From: Pomphorhynchus laevis | Lineage: Eukaryota > Acanthocephala > Palaeacanthocephala > Echinorhynchida > Pomphorhynchidae | Length of the DNA: 64,000 nt | Reading direction: 5' to 3' | Assembly (NCBI GenBank): GCA_012934845.2 | Contig: WNNJ02000199.1 | Span: 62,001 to 126,000 of the forward strand | Shown: in pieces, positions 54,022 to 64,000 of the stretch | Layout: every line of letters begins with the position of its first letter | Position numbering within the stretch: the stretch's first letter is position 1 | The notes under the pieces: model-generated | The model's database searches: none | The model's input: only the letters and a program-made list of their open reading frames with translations | Told to the model about the DNA's origin: nothing | Translations under genes and position numbers: made by a program

Positions 54022-56050
54022 CAGTGTCCCAACACTGTACCTTGAGGAACATCAGTATTCAAATTTCTATGGTCAGATAGGCTTTCACTAATACGGACAT
54101 AAAATTGACGATCACTGAAGAAATTGTTGACCCATCCAGCAACACTGATGTTAATGTCGTAAGAAATCAATACGTAGTTTAGTAGGGAATGATGTACTCA
54201 ATCAAATGCTTGGCTGAAATCAAAGAATATAACATCTACACTGTGTCCAGTAGAGATTAAGTCTACCCAAGCCTCACGTGCCACAAAACATTTGATAGGC
54301 AAGATCCGCCTTTTCGGAAACTATGTTGTGCAGAACTTAGAAAGTTATACGTGTTTAAATGAGAAATTATTTTACTATGCACAATTTTCTCTAAGATCTT
54401 GCTTACGCGACTCGTTAGACTAATCGGCCTGTATTTATTGGGATTCGACGAATCATCCAACGAATGATGCGAGTCAGCAACAAATGTTTCGCCTGATATG
54501 GATAGAGATGTTCTGTTAAGCAAGTTTTCAGATCACAAGCTTTTTGCTGCTGGAACTTAATCAATTTATCGCAAACGCTCTTTTTTAAAAGTCACGCGGG
54601 TAGCCGAAACGCATCACGATTGCTCAGACAACTGAAAGAGGTCGAGTTTGGTTACCTGTAAAAGACACATAATGCAAATTTGAATCCCCGTAGCATCGCC
54701 TCTACGATTAAACATTCTAAACTTCTATCACTAGAGAAGTATCGTTCTATCTTTAAAATTGTAGCAAATTCTGTCAAATAAACAGTAACACCGCCACCAC
54801 GACCTCCTTGTATACGATCAGCCTTCAGTAAGTTAAATCCAGATATGCTTGCTACACAATCGAGGATGTCAACATGTAGCCAAGATTCGGAGATAGCTAT
54901 AGCATCATAATTGTAAGTAGTGGTCAATAGTCTTAGATCTTCAAGGTTAGTAAGTATACTACGAATATTAGTATATGCAACACGAGGGCCAAACGAGCTC
55001 TGGAAAACATTACGCTGTTAGTAAATCTCCGTCAAATCAATATTATTCGAGTTAATGACACTTGTAGATTCTAATCTATTAGAATAGGATCACATCGAAC
55101 AAATGACTTTCGATGGTAAACATGAAAATTTTTTATATTAAAGTTGGTCTCACCAACATTTAATCATAAGTTTCATAAAACGAGATCGACCATCAGTCGT
55201 GTGGCGTCCTATACGAAACATTTCTAGAACTTTTATTTTAGAAGTAGCAACAGAGTTACTAGATACAAACATATACCTGATTACATTACGAACTTCAATA
55301 ACATCATTTAATCTACTCTGGGCAGTAGAACTAGTAGACTCTGGAATACCACCTAAAAAGGACACAGCAAGACCTATCAACTTTACCACGTACTTTAAAT
55401 AATGGTGATTGTTCGCAAATAATTTGTATATTGGTTATTACGAGACGTGTCATTATTAGGTGGATTAATACAATTAGAAAGACGGTGCAACAAATCATGG
55501 ACCCTGTTCTCGTTTACTGGAGAAACGATATTCTAATCGATGATGCGCTGTATTGTTGAGGCATTCCTTTCACATCGCACATAACACAGTCTTCCACAGT
55601 ACATTTGTCACGCACTTGTTCGCTAACTATATATCGACATCTGATTAATAGTTGAGATCATGAGTTCAGATCTATTGCTTTGTACTCGATTGATATCAGG
55701 TTTTACAAACTCTGGAGCGTTGGTTGTATTGTTTCCATCAAACGATTTTTTTAATAAAAAAACCGCATATCATAATTGTCAGTTTGAGTTGACATACCAT
55801 GAACATAAACTGTTTAGCAGAAACGGTGAGTATATTCGAAGGTATCTGCTTGCACAGAATCCACAAGTGAAGGATACATTTGAATAACAATCTCTAGATG
55901 AGACAGGAACAACACTAGTCCATACGACACAGTAGGAAGTATCATAGTCTACTTGCAAATCACAGTAATCAACACACGCTGTCACGAAGAATATTACGAA
56001 CTGTCGTTGCTTTTTGGGACCGTTCTTTTTATGTTGCTTAACCATTGTTG
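54022..56050 (-). mobile_element. CR1-like LINE (family 1 relative), 3'-truncated and internally deleted
   Basis: Minus strand: ORF1 start MVKQHKKNGPKKQRQ with zinc finger YCVVW ... FTCGFCAS (55779-56045), ORF1 later part RLNDVIEVRNVIRYMF (55150-55389), endonuclease AIAISESWLHVDILD and GGRGGGVTVYLTEF (54652-54927), then RT fingers YRPISLTSRVSKILEKIVHS and FRKGGSCLSN (54263-54523), motif A and VPQGTVLG near 54030-54250. The rest of the endonuclease and the RT linker are missing, and the copy ends inside RT motif B. Confidence 0.8.
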
Positions 56051-56084
56051 CAGCTTTGTAATGTCGATAATCTTAGTCCTGTAA

Positions 56085-56275
56085 TATTAATAGTCTTAGT
56101 CGATAGTCTTAGTTGATAGTCTTAGTCGATAGTCTTAGTTGATAGTCTTAGTCGATAGTCTTAGTTGATAGTCTTAGTCGATAGTCTTAGTATATAGTCT
56201 TAGTCGATAGTCTTAGTATATAGTCTTAGTCGATAGTCTTAGTCAATAGTCTTAGTCGATAGTCTTAGTATATTA
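56085..56275. repeat. 13-bp tandem array (CGATAGTCTTAGT)n, left of LINE
   Basis: About 13 units with variants TGATAG and TATATAG. The same array resumes at 60317 beyond the LINE. Confidence 0.95.
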
Positions 56276-56493
56276 TTATAGTGTACAGGTTACTAGCCGC
56301 AAATGGCTGTTTCAACTGTTCACAAATTACATTTTAAAATATCAATTAAAATACATCCACGAATCCAAATTAGAGTTCACAATCCACTTCAGCAGCATCT
56401 TCTTGAAGTGTCTATTGCTAGTAGCATTGACGACGTCTTCAGGCAGCGAATTCCAAACATTCAATGCGCGGTGGGAAAGCCTACTCACACTCC

Positions 56494-57645
56494 TTATTTT
56501 GCCATGGGGAATTTAAATAACGTAAGGGAGTGACCTCTGCGACGCGAATTTCTCAATTTTATCGAATTGGATGGGAACCCCTCTTTTCCACGAACCAAAT
56601 GCCACATCGCTACAAGATCTAAATATAGTAGCCTCTGGGCCGTTGAAGGCATTTTTAAGCAAGCTAGGCGCTCATTGTAAGAATAAAGAGATGTAATGCA
56701 AAGTTTGGTTCCTCTACGTAAAATCGACTCGGTCTTTTTCATCTCAGCCTTGGTGGATGGAAAAGTTGATGCGATGCAGTATTCCACATGCGGACGGACT
56801 AACGCACAGTAGAGATGCTTAAATAATTTTGGATGCAGCTTACTAAATGTGTTCTTAATACAATACAAGGCCTTCATGGCTTTACCGTAGATATAACCGG
56901 TATTCGGTCGTGTTTTAAGGTCGTTATTCAAAATAATCCCTAGGTCTCTATGAACAGAAATGTTGTGAAGCTTATAACATCCTAAATAGAATTCATGATC
57001 AGATTTACATTTGCCGAGTTTCATATGAACGCACTTATCTACATTTATGGTCATACCGGTAGCACTGCTCCAGTCGTAGATTGTCTGGAGATCATGTTGT
57101 AGATGCCGGCCATCAGGATCTGAGATGCTATCGCACCACACTTTCACATCGTCTGCGAATGCCAGGCAGGGACTGTTTATGCGTAACAGAAGATCATTGA
57201 GAAATATAATAAAAAGCAAGGGACCAAGGACTGTACCTTGCGGAACTCCGGATTTAACTAACCTAGTAGAAGACATGCTATTGCCAACCCTCACCTGAAA
57301 TGATCTCCCGTCCAAAAAATCACGAATCCAATTGCATAACATGGAGGATACTCCGTAGTGTGCTAACAACCTAATCATCCCATCATGAGGGACGCGATCG
57401 AAGGCTTTCGAAAAATCAATAAAGATTATATCGAGTGAGCTACCAAAACTTAACGACTGGGTCCAAGTTTCGCGCGCGGTAAGCAAGTTCGTCAAACAAG
57501 AACGGGAGTGACGAAAACCATGTTGAGCGGACGATAGTATACCAAGAGAGACAAGATGATCGTAGACTCTAGTGCTGATGGCGCGTTCGAGAACTTTGCA
57601 CAGAGAAGAGGTTAAGCTTATTGGCCTATAATCACCACAGACCAA
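56494..57645 (-). pseudogene. CR1-like LINE ORF2, RT and most of C-terminal region
   Basis: 383 codons begin right after the deletion: CGDYRPISLTSSLCKVLERA, HGFRHSRSCLTNLLTARETW, IIFIDFSKAFDRVPHDGMIR (motif A), SGVPQGTVLGPLLFIIFLND (motif B), CLAFADDVKVW (motif C), INVDKCVHMKLGK and ALVRPHVEYCIASTFPSTKA. The normal C-terminus (SRLSHRALNVWNSLPEDVVN) continues in another frame to about 56350. Confidence 0.9.
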
Positions 57646-58916
57646 AATAGCTTGGGGTTGCGATTAACTTCCTTGATGATTGTAGATTCGAATTTATCAC
57701 GTTTTAACGTTTTCATACGAGTACAGACGTTCCTAAGATACCTATAAATGTTGGCGTAATACGGAAGCGAACGAGATAACTTCCAAAGACGATTTCGTAC
57801 TCGCAACATCAATCTCAGGTCCTTATCGAACCAAACAGGATATTTAGTATTTGGCGAGATGATACGCTTTGGTGCAAACACGTCAGAAATACCTAAAAGG
57901 TAATCCCCAATCACTTTTAGTGAGACTTCTTTAGTATTTGTTAAAGATAGTGGACGACGTTGACAGAAAGATAAAATTTGCTCATCAAGCACTTTTGACC
58001 AAACCCGTTTTACGATGGGAGCCGTAAAATGGCGGAATTTAAAGTTTGGGGTGACCTGTAGTGATAGCACGCAGTGGTCAGAGTTACCTATCGGTGGAAG
58101 ATAATCCACTCGAGCTATGTCTTCAAGACGTTTGGAAAAAACCAAGTCAAGTATAGTATCATTATTATGGGAAGAAAATCGTGTGGGCTCTTGAATGTGT
58201 TGTACTAGTACGAGTTCATCAGCGAGGATGTGGGAGATTTCTCTTTCTACGACGGTGCCATCATCAAATATTGTTTGCCGCCAATCTGATCTAGGTAGGT
58301 TGAAGTCTCCTAGAAGAAGGAAATGAGAACTGATACTTATCGATCGCAATACTGACTTCAGAAGATTACAATCAGTGATCATAGAAGGTGAGCGATATAC
58401 AACGCAGAGACTGATACCAACACGATCATACCCAATATGAAAGGTAATACTCTCGAACGAGCCTTGCGGATCACAAACTTGATCGATGCCAGAAATTAGC
58501 AAATGGTCTCGAACGTTCACTGCAACACCGCCCCCTCGCATACTGGACCTCCTGTCCCCTCGAAGTAGACGATAACCTGGAATATTTACAGTGGCATCCA
58601 AGATGTGTTCATGTAGCCATGACTCACTAACACAGAATATATCATACGCATTAACCTCAACATGGTATCGAAGCTCTACAAGTTGTGCAGGAAGACTTCG
58701 TAAATTTGAATAACCTACCGATAAATAGCAACGAGTTGCATTGGAATCCTTTTTGGTTTTACTAAGGCACGGTCTATCAAATACAATCAGATACCCTAAG
58801 GAATGGTCAGTGTTCTCTGAATTTACATGGAAACAGGGGTCCCGACAGTTAAAGGAGCCAACTGTTTCCAACGTACGACAGGACGCCACTTGACAACCCG
58901 AAAATCCCGTATGCAT
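57618..58916 (-). pseudogene. CR1-like LINE ORF2, APE endonuclease and linker
   Basis: 432 codons. The endonuclease motifs are complete: VGYSNLRSLPAQL, IFCVSESWLHEH (catalytic Glu), MRGGGVAVNVRD, LCVVYRSPS, LLLGDFNLPRSDW, PTRFSSHNNDTILDLVFSKR and PIGNSDHCVLSL (catalytic Asp/His). The linker follows with PVWFDKDLRLMLRVRNRLWK and RNPKLFWSVV. Then a deletion joins it out of frame to the RT fingers, ending the frame at 57618. Confidence 0.9.
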
Positions 58917-60040
58917 ATATTAGCCTCACCTTGAGAAAGCCGGTGTCTCAATTCGATGTTTGCTTTTCGTAATTGTAATCGCTCATCTGGCGAAAGGTCA
59001 CGAAGGATACGAAATGGCAACCCCCTAAGACGATATCCACGTGATAACAACATGCGCACATGATCACTAGAGGACAATATCACCTTCAACAGTCTTGGTT
59101 TCTCCTGTGTTCTTTTACCAAGCCGAAATAGCTTCTTCACGTGTATAGACGATGCTAACTCTTCATCACCTTCATGCAATAGATGGGATAATACCTTACG
59201 CAAAATAGACACGTCATGGTCCATATGTTCCTGTGAGTTTGCGGAATTGGACTCAGTAAGTTCGCTGAATAACACGCTATATGACCTGTCATAATGATGC
59301 CGAGTTATCTCAACCGACTTCGCATGTCGAACTTCACTATTTTCTGTAGGGGAAAAGTTCGATGCTATATGGGTTGGGGATCTGTTGTCTGAAGACGTGC
59401 ACAAGCTGGACGACGAATTTGCTTGGACACTGGTGTCATTGTTGTCGATAATTGGCTTATCACATGGTGCAACATTTATAAGAGCATGCTTTGAATTCAA
59501 TGAAGTCCGTAAAACACTGTCGCCCATCCGGCATTGAGGCTCAACTTCAATGTTGGAACTTGTGGCATTTACTACTGATTTAGGAGGCAAGTAATTTTCT
59601 AGCGTAGATGAAATGATGTGCGAATCGTCATCAGAAACTATCTTAGTAATCGTATATGACCTCTCATGTCCCCTTTTCCACACTCGAGTTGGCGTTGAAG
59701 CCACAGAAAGGCTATTATCATGTTGTGTTTTACTCTGGACGTGAGGGGAGATCTCTAGTTGATCGGCTTGTTTTGTGGTGTCTGTACATGAATTGGTACA
59801 TTGGTTATTATCATTATCATCGGTAGGTTTGTTTTGCTCACTCCTCGTAGCCCTTCGTATAACAGCACTGCAAAAGCCGCACATGAATGATCGCAAGTGA
59901 TATATCGCCTGATCTTTACTCTTGACTTTGACAATGCTCCACACATCACAGTTTGGCGCATCGCAGCCTACTTCTAACTGAGTGTAACAGTCGTCAGATA
60001 ATGAGTTATTGATTCTGCCCTTCTTATATTTTTTGGTCAT
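58823..60040 (-). CDS. CR1-like LINE ORF1 protein (405 codons, intact)
   Basis: The only complete LINE ORF1 in the window. The N-terminus is basic (MTKKYKKGR). A zinc finger uses Cys26, Cys31, Cys54 and Cys57 (CDAPNC ... CGFC), as in ORF1s of CR1-group LINEs. Residues about 65-250 are Ser/Thr/Asn-rich and probably disordered. The last 150 residues form the RRM-like RNA-binding region: DHDVSILRKVLSHLLHEGDE, KKLFRLGKRTQEKPRLLKVI, LPFRILRDLSPDERLQLRKA and NICIRDFRVVKWRPVVRWKQ. It should bind LINE RNA and form the RNP with ORF2. Its 3' end overlaps the ORF2 frame by 94 bases, so ORF2 is probably translated by reinitiation or frameshift; that is inference. Confidence 0.88.
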   Translation of the reverse strand: MTKKYKKGRINNSLSDDCYTQLEVGCDAPNCDVWSIVKVKSKDQAIYHLRSFMCGFCSAVIRRATRSEQNKPTDDNDNNQCTNSCTDTTKQADQLEISPHVQSKTQHDNSLSVASTPTRVWKRGHERSYTITKIVSDDDSHIISSTLENYLPPKSVVNATSSNIEVEPQCRMGDSVLRTSLNSKHALINVAPCDKPIIDNNDTSVQANSSSSLCTSSDNRSPTHIASNFSPTENSEVRHAKSVEITRHHYDRSYSVLFSELTESNSANSQEHMDHDVSILRKVLSHLLHEGDEELASSIHVKKLFRLGKRTQEKPRLLKVILSSSDHVRMLLSRGYRLRGLPFRILRDLSPDERLQLRKANIELRHRLSQGEANICIRDFRVVKWRPVVRWKQLAPLTVGTPVSM

Positions 60041-60091
60041 TGTAATCGTGAGGGTATTCGCTTGTATGTTATTATATTGTTCCGTTTAAGT

Positions 60092-60165
60092 AATCCTGGA
60101 TTGATCAGGAACTGGATTGATTGTAAGTAATCCTGGATTGATCAGGAACTGGATTGATTGTAATT
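60092..60165 (-). repeat. 36-bp direct repeat in LINE 5' UTR
   Basis: Two adjacent copies containing TAATCCTGGATTGATCAGGA and ACTGGATTGATTGTAA. A small-scale counterpart of the large 5' monomers at 28379-29701. Confidence 0.85.
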
Positions 60166-60316
60166 AATCGTAAAATGCTTCCCAAGTAAAATATGTTTCG
60201 TCTAACTCCTCATCCGAAAGCTGGACTATCTGACAGCTGCCTGGTTTGTATTTACTTTAGATTGTATTTACTTTAGATTGTATGTTTATTAGAAACCAAA
60301 TTTTTTTTTCTTATTT

Positions 60317-60422
60317 AGTCTTAGTCGATAGTCTTGGTCGATAGTCTTAGTCGATAGTCTTAGTCGATAGTCTTAGTCGATAGTCTTAGTCGATAATATT
60401 CTCTGTCGATAGTCTTCAGTTT
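60317..60422. repeat. 13-bp tandem array (CGATAGTCTTAGT)n, right of LINE
   Basis: About eight units of the same motif as 56085-56275; the LINE therefore split one array. Confidence 0.94.
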
Positions 60423-61302
60423 GTATGATTGTGTATATTGTTGTATATATTATCTCATTTTGTTTTTCGAAGGGTTCATTTAATGAAGGGTTCATTCGAA
60501 CTTCAATGTTAATTTAATGAAGGGTTCATTCGAACTTCAATGTTAATTTAAACTTTATTTATTAAATTTTATATTTATTCTACATTTGTATTATTTTTAG
60601 ATTGTATTTTATAAAGATGGTTCTAGAAAAAGATCGAAAGCTTAAAAACTTCTTTTATACTTGTGCGACGAAATGATTATCGCTTAAATTGTTTAAATAA
60701 TATAAAAATTATGGTAAAATGCTTATGAGAAGTTGGCTGATAATATTGAATGGGTATCACTAAGGTGATCATAATGCGAATATTGCGAGATGTAAAATAA
60801 AGTACATAAAGGATTAGAGTTTAAAAATAATGTTTAACCTAATGTAAAAATAAAATATAAGATTAGCATAGCCCATTATAAAATATGAAATACCTTGTAC
60901 AGTGATCATGATGATAGCAGGAGCTATCGAAATATAGAATTTTTATCAAATAAAGGATAATTTTTGCTTCTTCTTTGTTCCTGTAATAACTATATAAATA
61001 ATGCAAATGTGCACATATTGACCTTTGAGCCGTTTAGCTCGTTACCTTAATTACTTGCTGAGTGGTATTTTTTATTTGACAAGAGTTATCAGTTATTAAT
61101 TAACGTTTCACAAATTATTAATTAAAACACATTTAATTGTTGAACATGATAGAATAAATGCAGCTTATGTAGCCAAGGATTTATGAGTCATGGAAACTGA
61201 TAAGGTCATGTACTTACGTTGAATATAAATGCAAATGATAACAAAAACTGACAATTAATCATTTATTTACTAGTAATAAGGTATCATTAGTATACATATT
61301 TT
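60423..61302. other. Upstream region of NUP93
   Basis: AT-rich, with a 34-bp direct repeat at about 60481-60549 (AATGAAGGGTTCATTCGAAC plus flank, twice). It must contain the NUP93 promoter, but I see no clear core-promoter motif. Confidence 0.5.
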
Positions 61303-61304
61303 AG
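61293..61304 (+). promoter_or_regulatory. Splice acceptor two bases before the NUP93 start codon
   Basis: TACATATTTTAG is followed by AT and then the ATG at 61307. It matches the acceptors used by ERAL1 (TTTAG, TTCAG). It suggests an upstream non-coding exon or a trans-spliced leader. Confidence 0.5.
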
Positions 61305-61306
61305 AT

Positions 61307-63787
61307 ATGTCAAAGTCAAATTATGGTCTTGTCGATGTATTGGAGAAAGTAAATGCCTTTCGAGCAAAAATGTTAAATCGTGGCATACCTGTCAGTGTGA
61401 CTTTGCCTGAAAATACAATCGAGGAGCTATCCTGTCACGTAGAGCGGAACGAAAATGCAACGTTGTCACTTGGTTCACAGGGATTCGAAGATCCACGTGT
61501 GAATGAATTGGTAGAATCCGTGTCTAAAAGTATCGTTGAAGGATGTTTCGACTCTGACGGAAAATTCCAGGAGAAGACGACTCAAGAAGCAACATCTGAC
61601 CTAATTCGTAAATTTCACGAGGATACGGTTCGTGAAATTATCGAAAATGATTTCGCTCAAGTCGAACACAAGGCACTTAATCAATTTAAGGAACATGCAA
61701 AAAAAAGATGGGAAGATGAAAAGGCCAGATTTATTGAAGGCATAGAATTAGCAAAAAATCGGTTTAGTTTTAAGCCATCAGCATTCAACGATCACTTGGT
61801 TGATACATATCCTCTTATGTTGTCCAGATCGACTGCACTAAGTGAAGATGAGGTACATTTTGCTAGACTTGTACATGAATATGTTGATGACAAAGTTGGT
61901 GTGAAGCAGCAACCTCGTGACAAATTGAAAAACTTTTTTATTCGCAATTATTCAAATTCGGGATCTGACGGAATTTGGGAGCTGTGGCGTTTGATAGAAT
62001 TTATACTTTTCGAATCAGACGAAAATAATGATAACTGGACGAACAAGTTGCTCGTAAAAGCATTTCTGAACTTCCTACAAACTGAGTATCGTGAATTTTT
62101 GCGAAAGCAGGTGTCTACAAATTTGGCAAATGCAGAGCTTGGCGGTATCCCTGGTATTTATTCACTAGTACGCGGATACCTTGCTACTTGTTCTCCGTCG
62201 AAATTCAGTAAAATTTCATTCGATAAATGCCTTCTGATCGAAGGTAAACCAGCATGGCAATTTGTATACCTTTGTTTAAGATGCGGTGATCGCAAAGCTG
62301 CGCTAAGAGCTTCCGTCCTTGCAAATTTACCTGTTGTTTGGATACAGCTTTTGGAAGGAATCGATATTTCGTTAGAACAATTGCGTTGCCTCTACAATAG
62401 TCCAAATGTTACTGATTCTTACCAACGTGCATGTTTTTGTCTTATGGATTCAGAATGTGATCCGACGAATTCTCACAGTGATGTCGTCGATAGTATCGAG
62501 GATTTTCTGTGGTTAAGGCTAAGCCAAGTATACTTCACTTCTGTTTACAGCACCGATTCTAATTTCAATGATAAATTTACATCATTGCAAACTCAGATAC
62601 GAGATGAATTTGGTGAAAAATATTTTGTTAACTCATCTGAAAATACATCTGACTCTATTCCTTGTCCGCTTCTTTATTGCCAATGCTTACTTTTGACGGG
62701 CCAATTTGAAAATGCAATCGAATTACTATGTCGTTATCCAAAGGATTCTCTATTCGTACATGCCGTCCACATGGCAATTGTTCTTTTTGAATCGAAATTG
62801 CTCGGTGTATCTGAAAGTTGTGATAATCCTCTACTTGCTAATGATGAGATCAATTTGTACAAAATACTAAAAACATACGCTGAGAAAAGATTTTTATCCT
62901 CGGAAGGACATGACGAACTTTTAGCATTGTTGGATTATCTCTTTCTTTTAGAGCCTATCCAATGTACAGTAGGAAAGCACAACGATCAAGTTGTCAATGG
63001 ATTTCTTAAAGCGTTAACTAGTTTAAAATTAGACGAGAATCAAATAGCAAAAATCTACGGAATTTCAGCCGCATTTGAATTTGCGTATCGACGCCCGCAT
63101 TCCCTAATTGATAATTATTTACAAAATTCAAATCAGGCCCTGATGCATTTTGCCGATGTTTTGGATTCAGAGGCAGGCAACTGTACAACACTTATGTCTG
63201 CTATGCTTAGGTTTCATGCAGGTAACTTTGAAAGGGCAGCTGACAATATTTGTGAACTACTGGCCTTGGGTGGATTTCTGTGTATCCAAAGCTCTATCGA
63301 GCATAATTCAAAGTCCTCTGAAATCTTTAAATTTGCTGAACATTTGGTAAACGTACTGGGTGATAAACACCCAAAGTCACAAGCAACATATGAGATTGCT
63401 AATTTTTTCCTATTGTTCAACAATAGGAAATACAGAGAAGCACTAGATTTGTTACGTCGACAGGCTAAAATCATTCCCTTTTCTTTTTCTGACGTAGATG
63501 ACTGTATATGTCAGTTTATATCTTTGCCTGAGCAGTTGAAACACGCAATAAGTGATATTATTGAGTCAACTGCAGTTTGTCTGCAAAAAGTATATAAATG
63601 TGATGACAATTATTCGTCTTCTATTGATCCCGATGAAATTTTTAATCAATCTTACGCTCAAATGTCATCAAAATACCTACGTGAGCAAACAGACGCATTA
63701 ATACGATACAGTGAAAGTGTTCCATTCCATGTAAGATCTAACGTCAGCAAACGACTCCTGCAATTGTGTACATCATGTTCTGCTTAA
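61307..63787 (+). CDS. NUP93: Nucleoporin NUP93 (Nic96 family), single coding exon
   Basis: 826 residues against 819 in human NUP93. NUP93 is the scaffold of the inner ring of the nuclear pore, binding NUP205/NUP188 and NUP155/NUP35 and, through its N-terminus, the NUP62 channel complex. Recognisable stretches are ERNENATLSLGSQGFEDPRV near residue 48 (human VLLGSRGLD), NLANAELGGIPGIYSLVRGY near residue 270 (human QAQLGGVPGTYQLVRSF) and PAWQFVYLCLRCGDRKAALR after it. The rest is an all-helical Nic96 solenoid, including LLYCQCLLLTGQFENAIELL and YREALDLLRRQAKIIPFSFS near the C-terminus. The start is the first ATG of the open frame and gives a family-typical N-terminus. No intron interrupts the 2.48 kb, unlike ERAL1. 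No frame damage. Confidence 0.95.
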   Translation: MSKSNYGLVDVLEKVNAFRAKMLNRGIPVSVTLPENTIEELSCHVERNENATLSLGSQGFEDPRVNELVESVSKSIVEGCFDSDGKFQEKTTQEATSDLIRKFHEDTVREIIENDFAQVEHKALNQFKEHAKKRWEDEKARFIEGIELAKNRFSFKPSAFNDHLVDTYPLMLSRSTALSEDEVHFARLVHEYVDDKVGVKQQPRDKLKNFFIRNYSNSGSDGIWELWRLIEFILFESDENNDNWTNKLLVKAFLNFLQTEYREFLRKQVSTNLANAELGGIPGIYSLVRGYLATCSPSKFSKISFDKCLLIEGKPAWQFVYLCLRCGDRKAALRASVLANLPVVWIQLLEGIDISLEQLRCLYNSPNVTDSYQRACFCLMDSECDPTNSHSDVVDSIEDFLWLRLSQVYFTSVYSTDSNFNDKFTSLQTQIRDEFGEKYFVNSSENTSDSIPCPLLYCQCLLLTGQFENAIELLCRYPKDSLFVHAVHMAIVLFESKLLGVSESCDNPLLANDEINLYKILKTYAEKRFLSSEGHDELLALLDYLFLLEPIQCTVGKHNDQVVNGFLKALTSLKLDENQIAKIYGISAAFEFAYRRPHSLIDNYLQNSNQALMHFADVLDSEAGNCTTLMSAMLRFHAGNFERAADNICELLALGGFLCIQSSIEHNSKSSEIFKFAEHLVNVLGDKHPKSQATYEIANFFLLFNNRKYREALDLLRRQAKIIPFSFSDVDDCICQFISLPEQLKHAISDIIESTAVCLQKVYKCDDNYSSSIDPDEIFNQSYAQMSSKYLREQTDALIRYSESVPFHVRSNVSKRLLQLCTSCSA

Positions 63788-64000
63788 ATACAAACCATTT
63801 TAACAAATTGTGTATTTTTTTGTAAGATTTGAACATAAGCATATCGGTTTTCATTATCTTTTAATTTTGACTGAGAAAATAATGTGATTACATGAACAAA
63901 ATATTTTGATTTCATAATAGCTTTTGTTTTAAAAATTAATTATATTCATTGGTATAATAATTTAGAATGGCTTTTGTTATAATAATTAATTTAACAAATA
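63788..64000. other. NUP93 3' flank
   Basis: AT-rich sequence following the stop codon. No canonical AATAAA was found; variants such as AATAAT are present. No other feature. Confidence 0.45.

Larger units (their letters stand above)
56281..60316 (-). mobile_element. Family-1 (CR1-like) LINE, nearly full length, inserted in a 13-bp array
   Basis: Minus strand: 5' UTR (60041-60316) with a doubled 36-bp unit at 60092-60165, intact ORF1 (60040-58823), ORF2 endonuclease (58916-57618), RT and C-terminal region (57645-56281), AGCC/GGCT stem at 56295-56308 and a TATAATAATA tail. Compared with 39896-41941, about 130 codons between linker and RT fingers are deleted, and there is one frame change near the C-terminus (about 56505). 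The same 13-bp array lies on both sides. Confidence 0.92.

Noticed and set aside
55660-55887. Plus-strand 75-codon frame
   Set aside because: Antisense of the zinc-finger ORF1 start of the minus-strand CR1-like LINE.

Overview
The window is animal nuclear DNA from an invertebrate whose phylum I cannot fix. It carries three recognisable host genes in a very AT-rich, repeat-filled background. The host genes are an eleven-exon ERAL1-type mitochondrial GTPase gene (400-13324, +), a 63-residue UPF0729/C18orf32-like gene (26076-26267, -) and a single-exon NUP93/Nic96 nucleoporin gene (61307-63787, +). The ERAL1 gene mixes 43-nt introns with introns of up to 3.5 kb. In NUP93 and UPF0729 a splice-acceptor-like sequence abuts the start codon, which would fit a 5' UTR intron or spliced-leader trans-splicing.

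Layout: 1-13.3 kb is ERAL1, whose large introns hold repeated copies of an AT-rich interspersed family, a tRNA-related SINE-like repeat in an inverted and permuted cluster, and a rearranged Penelope-like RT. From 13.4 to 16.9 kb there is a DD41D mariner-like transposon, more Penelope-like pieces and another SINE-like copy. From 17.7 to 22.9 kb a jockey-like fragment is followed by a CR1-like LINE interrupted by a second LINE family. From 23 to 26.7 kb the DNA is AT-rich and contains UPF0729. From 26.7 to 28 kb lie 13-bp tandem arrays with a duplicated module and a perfect 48-bp inverted repeat. From 28.4 to 35.4 kb a CR1-like LINE is headed by tandem 392-bp monomers and carries an opposite-strand LINE insertion. 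From 35.7 to 38.0 kb is a jockey-like LINE with a CCHC gag. From 38.3 to 42.1 kb is a Tc1/IS630-like transposon whose inverted termini consist of 22-bp tandem units and which contains a LINE. From 42.4 to 60.3 kb is an almost unbroken LINE graveyard: two LINEs whose C-terminal region looks like a restriction-like endonuclease, family-2 LINEs and CR1-like LINEs, including one nearly full-length copy (56281-60316) sitting in a 13-bp array. NUP93 closes the window.

Three APE-type LINE lineages recur. Family 1 (CR1-like) has ORF1 with a Cys zinc finger and an RRM-like region, and a small conserved 3' stem-loop. Family 2 (CR1/L2-like) has a pyrimidine-rich coding strand and a 3' hairpin. Family 3 is jockey-like, with a gag carrying zinc knuckles. 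Nearly all copies are 5'-truncated, frameshifted or interrupted. Two nested insertions can be dated relative to their hosts because short target duplications restore the host element's reading frame. I saw no tRNA or rRNA gene, CRISPR array, LTR element or virus-derived element. Element borders are estimates from comparing copies by eye and are usually good to about 10-50 bases.
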